From Actinomycetota bacterium (GTDB lineage Bacteria > Actinomycetota > Actinomycetes > Actinomycetales > Microbacteriaceae): a stretch of 21,370 nucleotides of DNA. The notes under the pieces are model-generated. The model was not told the origin of the DNA, searched no databases, and saw nothing but the letters and a program-made list of their open reading frames with translations. Position numbers and translations under genes: made by a program. Positions 14,440 through 21,370 of the stretch are shown one piece after another (position 1 is the stretch's first letter; each line of letters starts with the position of its first letter). The stretch spans positions 1-21,370 of the forward strand of contig WLDW01000001.1 of the NCBI GenBank assembly GCA_009704605.1, read 5' to 3'.

Positions 14440-14871
14440 ATGCTTCTAGGCACTCACGCCCCCAAGCTGGACGAAAAGGGCAGGGTTATTCTTCCAGCCA
14501 AGTTCCGCGATGATCTTTCTTCTGGACTGGTACTTACCCGTGGCCAGGACCGTTGTCTTTACGTTTTCTCCTCAAAAGAGTTTGAGGCGATAAACGAAAC
14601 AATTCGCCAGGCACCAATCACTAGCAAGCAGGCCCGCGACTACCTAAGAATCTTTCTTTCCGGAGCGTCGGACGAAATCCCTGACAAGCAGGGCAGAGTA
14701 ACTATCCCACCAGCTCTAAGAACCTACGCAGGACTAGGTAAAGAGCTCGTTGTTATTGGCGTTGGGTCAAGGGCAGAGATTTGGGACGCCACGGCTTGGA
14801 CTGACTACTTAGCAAACAAAGAAAATGACTTCTCGGAAATTTCCGAGGAGGTGATTCCAGGCCTGTTTTGA
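14440..14871 (+). CDS. mraZ: Transcriptional regulator MraZ
   Basis: The first gene of the division and cell wall cluster. MraZ is a ring-forming DNA-binding protein of the AbrB-like fold that regulates its own operon. The 143 residues contain both SpoVT/AbrB-like repeats: [15 protein letters not shown] at about 10-24 and [20 protein letters not shown] at about 83-102. I chose the ATG at 14440 because GGGGAAGGGG lies just upstream and family members begin at this M-L-L-G-T. A GTG at 14392 in the same frame lies inside the operator and is rejected. The last part of the gene encodes a 16-bp palindrome and a perfect Shine-Dalgarno sequence (see separate entries). Confidence 0.96.
   Translation: MLLGTHAPKLDEKGRVILPAKFRDDLSSGLVLTRGQDRCLYVFSSKEFEAINETIRQAPITSKQARDYLRIFLSGASDEIPDKQGRVTIPPALRTYAGLGKELVVIGVGSRAEIWDATAWTDYLANKENDFSEISEEVIPGLF
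14832..14847. repeat. 16-bp perfect palindrome in the 3' end of mraZ
   Basis: CTCGGAAATTTCCGAG is self-complementary throughout. In RNA it can form a 6-bp stem with an AATT loop. Its last two bases overlap the strong AGGAGGTGAT sequence that follows, so the hairpin and other pairings of that sequence would compete. Confidence 0.5.
14846..14855 (+). other. Internal perfect Shine-Dalgarno sequence in mraZ, complementary to rsmH leader
   Basis: AGGAGGTGAT is complementary to ten bases at the 3' end of 16S rRNA, but no start codon follows at a workable distance. Bases 14848-14855 (GAGGTGAT) pair perfectly with 14941-14948 (ATCACCTC), the octamer directly before the rsmH ATG. The outer pair encloses the hairpin at 14880-14927. 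Confidence 0.45.
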
Positions 14872-14879
14872 CCTTGACT

Positions 14880-14927
14880 GCCTGATTTGGGTTTGATTTT
14901 CTTCCCCGATATCAAAACCAATCAGGC
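14880..14927 (+). repeat. Long imperfect stem-loop between mraZ and rsmH
   Basis: 14880-14897 pairs with 14911-14927: 8 pairs (GCCTGATT with AATCAGGC), a bulged T, 2 pairs, a G-A mismatch, then 6 pairs (TTTGAT with ATCAAA), over a 13-base loop rich in T and C. It fills most of the 77-bp gap. No T-tract follows, so it is not a canonical terminator. It may be an attenuator, an RNase site or a translation control element. Confidence 0.6.
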
Positions 14928-14948
14928 GGCTAAGGGGCCTATCACCTC

Positions 14949-15914
14949 ATGACAAACAAGAATCTCGAATCACTACACGAACCAGTGATGCTAGCTCGTA
15001 CCTTGGAGTTACTAGCCCCTGCGCTCGCAAGCGATTCCGCGGTCTTAGTTGATTGCACCCTTGGCCTTGGAGGACACTCCGAGGCTTTTTTGAATAGCTT
15101 TGAGAACCTCACCGTAATTGGAATCGACCGTGACCTGCTTGCCCTAGAACTTGCTGGCAAAAGGCTTGAGGTATTTGGCTCCCGCGTGAAGTATTTTCAC
15201 GGAACCTATGAGCAGATTCCTGAAGCTCTTTCGAAGTTCGGTTTTTCTGAAGCGTCGGCAATCTTGATGGATCTGGGCGTTAGCTCAATGCAAATCGATA
15301 GCCCAGATCGTGGCTTCGCTTACAGCTTTGATGCGCCGCTTGATATGCGGATGGATTCTTCTGCTGGAGAAACCGCCGCGGAGCTGATTGCAACCGCTAG
15401 CGAAATAGAACTTGCTCGAATTTTCAAGGAATATGGCGAAGAGCGCTTTGCAAAGAAAATCGCGACTGAGATAGTTTCTAGAAGAGCGAGTACGCCGATT
15501 GTTTCCAGTAAACAGCTGGCTGGCATCATCAGCAAGATCGTGCCCTTCATCCCAGGCAAGTCATCCGGTCACCCTGCAAAGCGGGTCTTTCAGGCCCTTC
15601 GGATCGCTGTAAACCAAGAGCTAGAGATTCTAGAAAGTGCCATTCCTGCAGCCATCAACGCTCTTGAAATAGGCGGAAGGTTACTGGTGCTGGCCTACCA
15701 CTCGCTGGAAGATCGCATCGTAAAGCAAGCCATAGTTCAGGCTGCTACTTCATCAGCACCAATTGACTTGCCTTTCGAGCTTCCTGAGCACGCTCCAGTT
15801 TTGAAATTAGTAATAAAGGGCGCCGAACAGGCAACCCTCCAAGAAATAGCTGCAAACCCGCGCTCTGCTTCAGTGCGCTTGCGAGTAGCGGAAAAAATCA
15901 GGAAAGTAGCATGA
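14949..15914 (+). CDS. rsmH: 16S rRNA (cytosine1402-N4)-methyltransferase
   Basis: RsmH (MraW) methylates N4 of C1402 in the 16S rRNA decoding site using S-adenosylmethionine. The 321 residues show HEPVM at 10-14, the cofactor motif DCTLGLGGHS at 35-44, GIDRD at 58-62, DLGVSSMQIDSPDRGFAY at 108-125, DMRMD at 132-136, and AYHSLEDRIVK near the C-terminal third. The ATG at 14949 is preceded by AAGGGG at 14932-14937, which is 11 bases away, a rather long spacing. The bases directly before the ATG (ATCACCTC) resemble the 16S anti-Shine-Dalgarno itself, so initiation may be controlled by RNA structure. Its TGA overlaps the ATG of the FtsL-like gene in ATGA. Confidence 0.96.
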   Translation: MTNKNLESLHEPVMLARTLELLAPALASDSAVLVDCTLGLGGHSEAFLNSFENLTVIGIDRDLLALELAGKRLEVFGSRVKYFHGTYEQIPEALSKFGFSEASAILMDLGVSSMQIDSPDRGFAYSFDAPLDMRMDSSAGETAAELIATASEIELARIFKEYGEERFAKKIATEIVSRRASTPIVSSKQLAGIISKIVPFIPGKSSGHPAKRVFQALRIAVNQELEILESAIPAAINALEIGGRLLVLAYHSLEDRIVKQAIVQAATSSAPIDLPFELPEHAPVLKLVIKGAEQATLQEIAANPRSASVRLRVAEKIRKVA

Positions 15915-16390
15915 ATTCACTTAGAAAATCTCGCGTCAGTGCTCCGGTGGTAATGATTTTGGTGACAGGCTTCGTAGCCGTCTCAATACTCCACCTGCTA
16001 CTTACAATCCTCACCTCACAGTCTGTGTATGAGCTATCTGATCTAAAGAGAGAAAAGCGTGAACTTGAGACTACGTCACAGATTCTTTCCGAGGAAGTAT
16101 CTTCACTTGCCTCTAATCAGAATTTGCTAAACACTGCTAGCCGCCTAGGCATGGTTGCAAATACCAACCCAGTATTTCTTCGGTTGACCGATCAGGCCGT
16201 TCTTGGTCACCCGCTTCCTGCACCAATCGCGAGTGCTCAATCCACGAATTTAGTAGCCAATTCGGCAATGATTATTGAGTCAACTCAAATTAACCAGGTG
16301 ACTGTTCCAGCTAGTGCAACTGAACCAGTGGCAATCCCATCGGAGCCCATTGTTTCGTCCAGCCTGATACCAGCATCACCGACAAGATAA
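15911..16390 (+). CDS. ftsL: FtsL-like cell division protein
   Basis: A 159-residue bitopic membrane protein: a short basic cytoplasmic N-terminus (MNSLRKSR), one membrane helix at about 13-33, then a heptad-rich coiled coil at about 38-68 (LSDLKREKRELETTSQILSE). A low-complexity tail of about 80 residues rich in Ala, Ser, Thr, Pro, Ile and Val ends the protein. This layout and the place between rsmH and ftsI define FtsL, which with FtsB and FtsQ activates septal peptidoglycan synthesis. FtsL sequences diverge strongly, so the call rests on topology and context. The ATGA overlap with rsmH implies translational coupling. The tail is longer than in typical FtsL. Confidence 0.8.
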   Translation: MNSLRKSRVSAPVVMILVTGFVAVSILHLLLTILTSQSVYELSDLKREKRELETTSQILSEEVSSLASNQNLLNTASRLGMVANTNPVFLRLTDQAVLGHPLPAPIASAQSTNLVANSAMIIESTQINQVTVPASATEPVAIPSEPIVSSSLIPASPTR

Positions 16391-16412
16391 CTCCTGAGAG
16401 GTTTCTCCACTA

Positions 16413-18173
16413 ATGATTCCAGCGGGGCAAACCAACATATCCAGAAGAATGAGAGTATTCCTCTCGATTTCGGCAATTCTGGTGTTAGTTTTTTCAGTTC
16501 GACTAATTGACTTCCAGATCGTTAGAGCAGAACAAATCAGTCAGCTCTCCTACGAAAAGCGTGCCGTAGCGCGAACTATTCCTGCTATCCGCGGGGACAT
16601 TGTTGATGCCAACGGCACTATTTTGGCAACAACTGTTTATCGCTACGACATCAACGCTGCGCCAGCGATGGTTGGGCCAGTCGAGAGAGTAATTGATGGA
16701 GCCACCCAAGTCACCAGCGTGGAGCAAGTTGCCACAGAGCTAGCCAGGATATTGCAGGAAGATGTTGCATCCTTGTTGCCAAAACTTACTGGAACTTCGA
16801 GCTACGTGAACCTCAAAAAGCGTGTTGACGCCGATACTCAAAGACAGATTGTTGAGCTTGGCATTCCTTGGATATTCTCCGACGCATTCCAGAATCGTCT
16901 CTATCCAAATGGCGCGGTGGCTGGAAACCTGATTGGTTTCGTCGGAACAGACGGCAAGGCCCTTGCGGGAATAGAGAGGCAGTTCAACGCTTGCTTGGCC
17001 GGTGTTGATGGCCAAGAGCGTTTTGAAACTGGTGTCGATGGCATCAGGATTCCAGCCAGCGCGGTGGTAACCCAAGAGGTAAAGCCTGGGCGGGATGTAG
17101 TTCTAACCATCGACGCAAGCTTGCAATATCAAGCACAACAAATTCTTGCCAGTGAGGTAGAGCGTTTGGATGCGGACTGGGCATCTGCGGTGGTCATTGA
17201 AGTAAAGACCGGCCGAATCGTTTTGGCTGCCGAAGCACCAAGCGTTGACCCCAACGATCCTGGAAAATCTCCGCCAGAAGAACGTGGCGCAAGGGTTTTT
17301 CAGTTTGCCTATGAACCTGGATCCACGATGAAGTCACTAACCGCTGCCACTGCAATTGATTTGGGTTTTGCAAACATGGGAACCAGAGTGAGTGCGCCGG
17401 ACTCGATAAGGATCTTTGATAGCACCATCATCGATAGCTTCTCGCACGACACAATGAAATTGACCCTTGCCGGTGTGTTGAGGTACTCCTCAAACGTTGG
17501 AACGATCATGATCGCCCAGGACATACCGGCCAGCAGTAGGTATGACTACATGCTCCGGTTTGGTCTAGGCAAGGCTACCGAGGTTGGCTTTGAAGGTGAA
17601 ACCAGTGGAGTGCTAAATGACTACCGGGACTGGGATGGTGTTACAAACGTCACAACTTTATTCGGTCAGGGATTATCTGCTTCATCAGTTCAGATGACAT
17701 CGGCCTACCAGGCCCTCGCGAACTCCGGTGTGCGGTTGAATCCAGTTTTGGTTGCTGGCTGCAGAGACGAAAACGGCGAAATGACCTCGATACCGAAATC
17801 AACTGCTACCCAAGTGGTATCAGCACAAACCGCCCGGGATGTCGTTTTGATGCTAGAAGAAGTTGTAGAGGATGGTGCGATTGGTAGGGCTACCTCCGTC
17901 CCCGGGTACCGTTCCGCTGGTAAAACTGGCACCGCAGAAATTCCAGAAGGCTCTGGCTACGGAGATTACTTTGCTACATCATTTCTAGGAATGGCACCAT
18001 CTGAAGATCCCCAATATGCGATTGGAGTAATGGTTTACAAACCAAAACAGATTTACACAAATTCTCAAGCAGCTGTGACCAGCTATCAAAAGATTCTTTC
18101 TCAAGTGCTTTTGACCAACAGAATTGCTCCATCGACAAGTGTCTCTCCAGACATTCCTACGGAGTGGAAGTAG
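16413..18173 (+). CDS. ftsI: Penicillin-binding protein FtsI (septal transpeptidase)
   Basis: A class B penicillin-binding protein that cross-links septal peptidoglycan. The 586 residues have a short cytoplasmic N-terminus, one membrane helix at about 14-34, a dimerisation (pedestal) domain with RGDIVDANG at 60-68, and the transpeptidase domain. Its three active-site motifs are all present: STMK with nucleophile Ser304 and Lys307, SSN at 359-361, and KTG at 504-506. The ATG at 16413 has GAGAGG 11 bases upstream; an in-frame ATG at 16449 would still keep the membrane helix but has only a weak ribosome-binding site. There are no C-terminal PASTA repeats. The gene follows the FtsL-like gene by 22 bp and is followed by murF after 3 bp, with no murE between. 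Confidence 0.95.
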   Translation: MIPAGQTNISRRMRVFLSISAILVLVFSVRLIDFQIVRAEQISQLSYEKRAVARTIPAIRGDIVDANGTILATTVYRYDINAAPAMVGPVERVIDGATQVTSVEQVATELARILQEDVASLLPKLTGTSSYVNLKKRVDADTQRQIVELGIPWIFSDAFQNRLYPNGAVAGNLIGFVGTDGKALAGIERQFNACLAGVDGQERFETGVDGIRIPASAVVTQEVKPGRDVVLTIDASLQYQAQQILASEVERLDADWASAVVIEVKTGRIVLAAEAPSVDPNDPGKSPPEERGARVFQFAYEPGSTMKSLTAATAIDLGFANMGTRVSAPDSIRIFDSTIIDSFSHDTMKLTLAGVLRYSSNVGTIMIAQDIPASSRYDYMLRFGLGKATEVGFEGETSGVLNDYRDWDGVTNVTTLFGQGLSASSVQMTSAYQALANSGVRLNPVLVAGCRDENGEMTSIPKSTATQVVSAQTARDVVLMLEEVVEDGAIGRATSVPGYRSAGKTGTAEIPEGSGYGDYFATSFLGMAPSEDPQYAIGVMVYKPKQIYTNSQAAVTSYQKILSQVLLTNRIAPSTSVSPDIPTEWK

Positions 18174-18176
18174 ATC

Positions 18177-19574
18177 ATGATTCAGCTAAAACTCAGTGAT
18201 CTGGCACAAATATTGAATGGCACCTTGGTGGGAGATCCAACAGCTGAAGTATCTGGAACAGTCGAGACCGATTCCAAGCTAATTAGTTCAGGCGGCCTTT
18301 TTTTTGCTAGACCTGGCGAGGTCACAGATGGTCACAACTATGTAGGGGATGCTTTAGCTAGAGGTGCTATTGCCGCAGTCGTGCAACGTCAATTACCGGA
18401 ACAAATCAATCAGATAGTTGTAGAAAACAGCGAAGAATCACTGGGCATCTTGGCTTCTTGGTTGGTTGGGCAGCTCAAGGCCAAAGGCAAGCTAAAAGTT
18501 GTTGGGATCACCGGTTCAAATGGAAAAACAACCACCAAGAACATGCTTCGAGAAATTCTCAGTCGGTTGGGACCAACCATTGCCCCAATCGAATCATTCA
18601 ATAATCGAGTTGGGGCTCCGATTTCAATTTTGCGTGCGGACGAGAAGACCGAGTTTCTTGTTGTTGAAATGGGTGCCGAGGGCATTGGCAGCATTGAGTA
18701 CCTTGCAAGAATGGCAGACCCAGACATCGGGATTATCTTGAAAGTTGGCCTGGCGCACGTTGGAGAGTTTGGTGGCATCGATGTCACGGCAAAGATCAAA
18801 TCTGAACTTGCTAGCGCGTTACGGCCAGGGGCCAAAGTGGTACTAAACGTTGACGACAGCTACGTTCGCGACATGCAGAAGTTAACCAAGGCTGAAGTTA
18901 GTTGGTTTGGTACGAGCGCTGAGGCGAGTTACCGAGCTTCGAATGTGACCACAATGGTGGATGGAACAAGCTACACGATGCACTGGCCAGATGGTGATGA
19001 GCAAACTATTCGATTAAACATTCTCGGAGACGTGCACATCATGAACGCACTGGCGGCTTCTTGCGCAGCGCACCTGCTGGGAGCGAGCAAGCAGATCATC
19101 GCTGAAGCACTTGCTTCGATGCAGCTGGCTGAGCGCTGGAGAATGCAACGGGTAGTTAGAGCCGACGGCGTGACGGTAATCAACGACGCCTACAACGCGA
19201 GCCCTGATTCTATGAGGGCCGCACTTCAGACTTTGGCACAGCTTGGCAGATTCGGGTCAAGAACTATTGCAGTGCTTGGACATATGGCCGAGCTCGGAGA
19301 CCTGTCGGTATCCGAGCACGACAGCATTGGAAGACTTGTCGTGCGGCTAAATATTGACCAACTTGTTGTGGTCGGCGAGAAAGCCAAATTGATTCACATG
19401 GGGGCTAGCCAAGAAGGCTCATGGGACGGCGAATCGAAGTTTTTCCTCTCGATTGACGAGGCTTTGGAGTATCTGCGTGGGATACTCTCTCAAGGCGATA
19501 CTGTCTTGGTGAAATCTTCCAAGTCAGCAAACCTAAGGGTCCTGGGAGACCAGCTTATGGAGGCAGTCAAGTGA
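18177..19574 (+). CDS. murF: UDP-MurNAc-tripeptide:D-Ala-D-Ala ligase
   Basis: Adds D-Ala-D-Ala to UDP-MurNAc-tripeptide, the last cytoplasmic step in making the pentapeptide precursor. The 465 residues contain the N-terminal Mur domain ([13 protein letters not shown] near 32-44), the ATP loop [12 protein letters not shown] at 110-121 with Lys117, [10 protein letters not shown], the Mur ligase central domain, and the C-terminal domain with [11 protein letters not shown] and [21 protein letters not shown] and ESFNN are features of MurF rather than MurE. The ATG at 18177 lies 3 bp after the ftsI stop, with GGAAG about 7 bases upstream. Its TGA overlaps the GTG of mraY in GTGA. Confidence 0.96.
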   Translation: MIQLKLSDLAQILNGTLVGDPTAEVSGTVETDSKLISSGGLFFARPGEVTDGHNYVGDALARGAIAAVVQRQLPEQINQIVVENSEESLGILASWLVGQLKAKGKLKVVGITGSNGKTTTKNMLREILSRLGPTIAPIESFNNRVGAPISILRADEKTEFLVVEMGAEGIGSIEYLARMADPDIGIILKVGLAHVGEFGGIDVTAKIKSELASALRPGAKVVLNVDDSYVRDMQKLTKAEVSWFGTSAEASYRASNVTTMVDGTSYTMHWPDGDEQTIRLNILGDVHIMNALAASCAAHLLGASKQIIAEALASMQLAERWRMQRVVRADGVTVINDAYNASPDSMRAALQTLAQLGRFGSRTIAVLGHMAELGDLSVSEHDSIGRLVVRLNIDQLVVVGEKAKLIHMGASQEGSWDGESKFFLSIDEALEYLRGILSQGDTVLVKSSKSANLRVLGDQLMEAVK

Positions 19575-20656
19575 GAGCATTACTTGCCGCTGGCGCCATC
19601 AGCTTGGCGTTTACATTGTTTTTGACCCCGGCATTTATTTGGCTTTTCAGGAAGTGGAAATGGGGTCAGTTCATTCGCGAGGATGGACCCAAGACTCATC
19701 ACATCAAACGCGGCACTCCCACCATGGGCGGCGTTGTCATTATTTTTGCGTCTGTCATCGGCTACTTCACTGGAAAGCTGATTAACGGAGAAACACCTTC
19801 AATTTCTGCCTTGCTGGTAATCCTGGCAATGGTTGGCCTGGGCATTGTTGGATTCATTGATGATTTCATCAAGACTCACAAACAAAGGTCACTCGGACTT
19901 GGCGGTTGGGCCAAGATTGCTGGTCAAGCTGTCGTGGCTGTGGCCTTCGCGTTTTTTGCATTCGGAAGCCCAAACGAGCGTGGGGTAACTCCGGCATCTA
20001 CCCAGATATCAGTTATCCGTGACACTGGTTTTGACTTGATGATGTTTGGCAGTGTCGTCGGCTCGATTTTGCTGGTCCTCTGGATCTTCCTGCTCATCTC
20101 AGCAACTTCGAATGGCGTTAACATTACCGATGGCCTAGATGGGCTTGCCATCGGTGCCAGCATTATGGCCATCGGAGCTTATGCCGTGATTGGATTCTGG
20201 CAATTTAATCAGGCCTGCGGACGAGTCATTGAAAATGTTGCCAGTTGTTATGAAATCCGGGACCCTCTAGATCTTGCAGTTATTGCCGCTGCGATCACCG
20301 GAGCGGGAATCGGTTTCCTCTGGTGGAACACCACACCGGCGCAAATCATTATGGGGGACACCGGCTCAATGAGCTTGGGAGGTGCTCTTGCAGCACTAGC
20401 GATTCTTTCAAGAACTGAAATCCTGCTTGTGCTAGTTGGCGGCTTGTTCGTGATTGTCACCGGTTCAGTTATTTTGCAGCGGGCTTACTTCAAAATCACC
20501 AAGGGTAAACGTATTTTTCTGATGAGCCCACTGCATCATCATTTTGAGCTGAAGGGCTGGGCCGAGATTACTGTCGTGGTGAGGTTCTGGATTATTGCAG
20601 GACTATCGGTCTTGTCTGGAATCGGACTGTTTTACCTTGAGTGGATTTATGGCTAA
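19571..20656 (+). CDS. mraY: Phospho-N-acetylmuramoyl-pentapeptide-transferase MraY
   Basis: Transfers phospho-MurNAc-pentapeptide from UDP to undecaprenyl phosphate, giving lipid I at the inner face of the membrane. The 361 residues form a protein with about ten membrane helices. Diagnostic motifs are [14 protein letters not shown] at 41-54, GFIDDFIK with Asp97 and Asp98, [13 protein letters not shown] at 181-193, [11 protein letters not shown] with Asp263, and [12 protein letters not shown] at 319-330. The start is GTG within the GTGA overlap with murF. A periplasmic or cytoplasmic loop at about 213-232 contains two Cys (216 and 226) flanking a short acidic stretch. The stop overlaps murD by 8 bp. 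Confidence 0.96.
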   Translation: MRALLAAGAISLAFTLFLTPAFIWLFRKWKWGQFIREDGPKTHHIKRGTPTMGGVVIIFASVIGYFTGKLINGETPSISALLVILAMVGLGIVGFIDDFIKTHKQRSLGLGGWAKIAGQAVVAVAFAFFAFGSPNERGVTPASTQISVIRDTGFDLMMFGSVVGSILLVLWIFLLISATSNGVNITDGLDGLAIGASIMAIGAYAVIGFWQFNQACGRVIENVASCYEIRDPLDLAVIAAAITGAGIGFLWWNTTPAQIIMGDTGSMSLGGALAALAILSRTEILLVLVGGLFVIVTGSVILQRAYFKITKGKRIFLMSPLHHHFELKGWAEITVVVRFWIIAGLSVLSGIGLFYLEWIYG

Positions 20657-21370
20657 CAAATTGGGTTCTCTGGATCACCTTTCCAGTTGGCACTCCGATT
20701 GGTCTCAACTCTCAGTCGTGGTTGTTGGATTGGCAAAAACTGGATTCTCAGTTGCAGACACTCTTCATGAGCTTGGCGCCAAAGTGCTAGTGGTTGCTGA
20801 TTCTGCCTCAGCTGAAATTTTGGACATTGTCGAAGTGCTGGGTATACCCTCTGTGATCGGGAAACTGGCCGAACAGCAAAAAGCTATCGAGGATTTCAAC
20901 CCAGACCTTATGGTTGTTTCGCCCGGTGTTGCACCCACTAATGCTCTAGTGCAAAACGCTAATGAGAAGACGATTCCCATTTGGGGAGATCTCGATTTGG
21001 CTTGGAGACTTAGAGACCGGTTTGACGTCAAACAAGAGTGGATATGCGTCACCGGCACAAACGGAAAAACCACGGTGGTTGAGCTAACCGAAGCCATGCT
21101 GCTTGCCTCTGGAGTTAGGGCTGTGGCTTGTGGAAACATCGGGAAGCCAATTCTTGACTGCATTCGAGACCCTGCAGAGTTCGAAGTACTAGTTGTTGAA
21201 GTGTCTTCATTTCAGTTGCACTACATGAACCACATCGAGCCATTTAGCGCCACATGCCTAAACATTGCCGAAGATCATCTAGATTGGCACGGCAGTTTTG
21301 AGGCATACCGACTCAGCAAGGAGCGCATTTATCAGGGGACAAAAGTTGCCTGCATATACAACCTCGAAGA
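20649..21370 (+). CDS. murD: UDP-MurNAc-L-alanine:D-glutamate ligase, 5' part
   Basis: Adds D-glutamate to UDP-MurNAc bound to the first amino acid. About 240 codons are present; the gene runs off the right edge. The reading frame is intact and shows the N-terminal nucleotide-binding-like domain ([12 protein letters not shown] at 23-34), SPGV at 91-94, the ATP loop GTNGKTT at 136-142 with Lys140, EVSSFQL (a MurD hallmark), and [12 protein letters not shown], the metal/substrate region of Mur ligases. The ATG at 20649 lies 8 bp inside the end of mraY, so the two are translationally coupled. In relatives ftsW, murG and murC follow, but they are outside this window. Confidence 0.94.
   Translation, partial: MANKLGSLDHLSSWHSDWSQLSVVVVGLAKTGFSVADTLHELGAKVLVVADSASAEILDIVEVLGIPSVIGKLAEQQKAIEDFNPDLMVVSPGVAPTNALVQNANEKTIPIWGDLDLAWRLRDRFDVKQEWICVTGTNGKTTVVELTEAMLLASGVRAVACGNIGKPILDCIRDPAEFEVLVVEVSSFQLHYMNHIEPFSATCLNIAEDHLDWHGSFEAYRLSKERIYQGTKVACIYNLE

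Noticed and set aside
18410..18835. 141-codon minus-strand frame within murF
   Set aside because: Shadow of the murF reading frame; no independent coding evidence.
20765..21163. 132-codon minus-strand frame opposite murD
   Set aside because: The plus strand holds an intact murD frame with all motifs; the antisense frame is a by-product.

Overview
The window looks like a stretch of chromosome from a small-genome, moderate-GC member of the Actinobacteria, most likely the Microbacteriaceae (freshwater Rhodoluna/Aquiluna-type relatives would fit). This is inferred from protein family types and gene order; no database search was run. The gene content and order match a block known from Mycobacterium and Corynebacterium: fadD15 / glk / plsC / class II aroG / pknL / Rv2175c / idsA / DUF3040 / mraZ / rsmH / ftsL / ftsI. 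Coding density is very high, with start/stop overlaps inside operons and interlocked stop codons at all three convergent junctions. No tRNA, rRNA, CRISPR array, insertion sequence or phage gene is visible. No gap between genes exceeds about 170 bases.

Left part (1-5350): the 5' end of a ParA-type ATPase gene leaves the window on the minus strand. Divergent from it is a complete pyruvate carboxylase gene (anaplerosis), followed by a second, MinD/ParA-like ATPase with an acidic N-terminal tail and by peptide deformylase.

Middle part (5347-12741): a long-chain acyl-CoA ligase on the minus strand is divergent from a plus-strand run of ROK glucokinase, PlsC-type acyltransferase and class II DAHP synthase (first step of aromatic amino acid synthesis). 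A PknL-like Ser/Thr kinase with four PASTA repeats lies on the minus strand. Divergent from it is a small helix-turn-helix protein of the Rv2175c type, the family of a known PknL substrate. The region between these two genes carries a cluster of inverted repeats.

Right part (12738-21370): a polyprenyl diphosphate synthase (minus strand) is divergent from a DUF3040 membrane protein, which ends in a clear intrinsic terminator. The division and cell wall (dcw) cluster follows: mraZ, rsmH, an ftsL-like gene, ftsI, murF, mraY and the 5' part of murD, all on the plus strand and mostly overlapping or a few bases apart. murE is missing from its usual place between ftsI and murF.

The most interesting non-coding signals are around mraZ. 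Three 10-bp tandem AAAGTGG-type repeats lie over its -10 element and match the known MraZ operator pattern. The mraZ-rsmH junction has a long imperfect hairpin, an internal perfect Shine-Dalgarno sequence, and a complementary anti-Shine-Dalgarno-like octamer directly before the rsmH start codon. I did not find a wholly new multi-gene system. The candidates worth testing are regulatory: the MraZ operator, the mraZ-rsmH RNA structure, and the pknL/HTH operator cluster.
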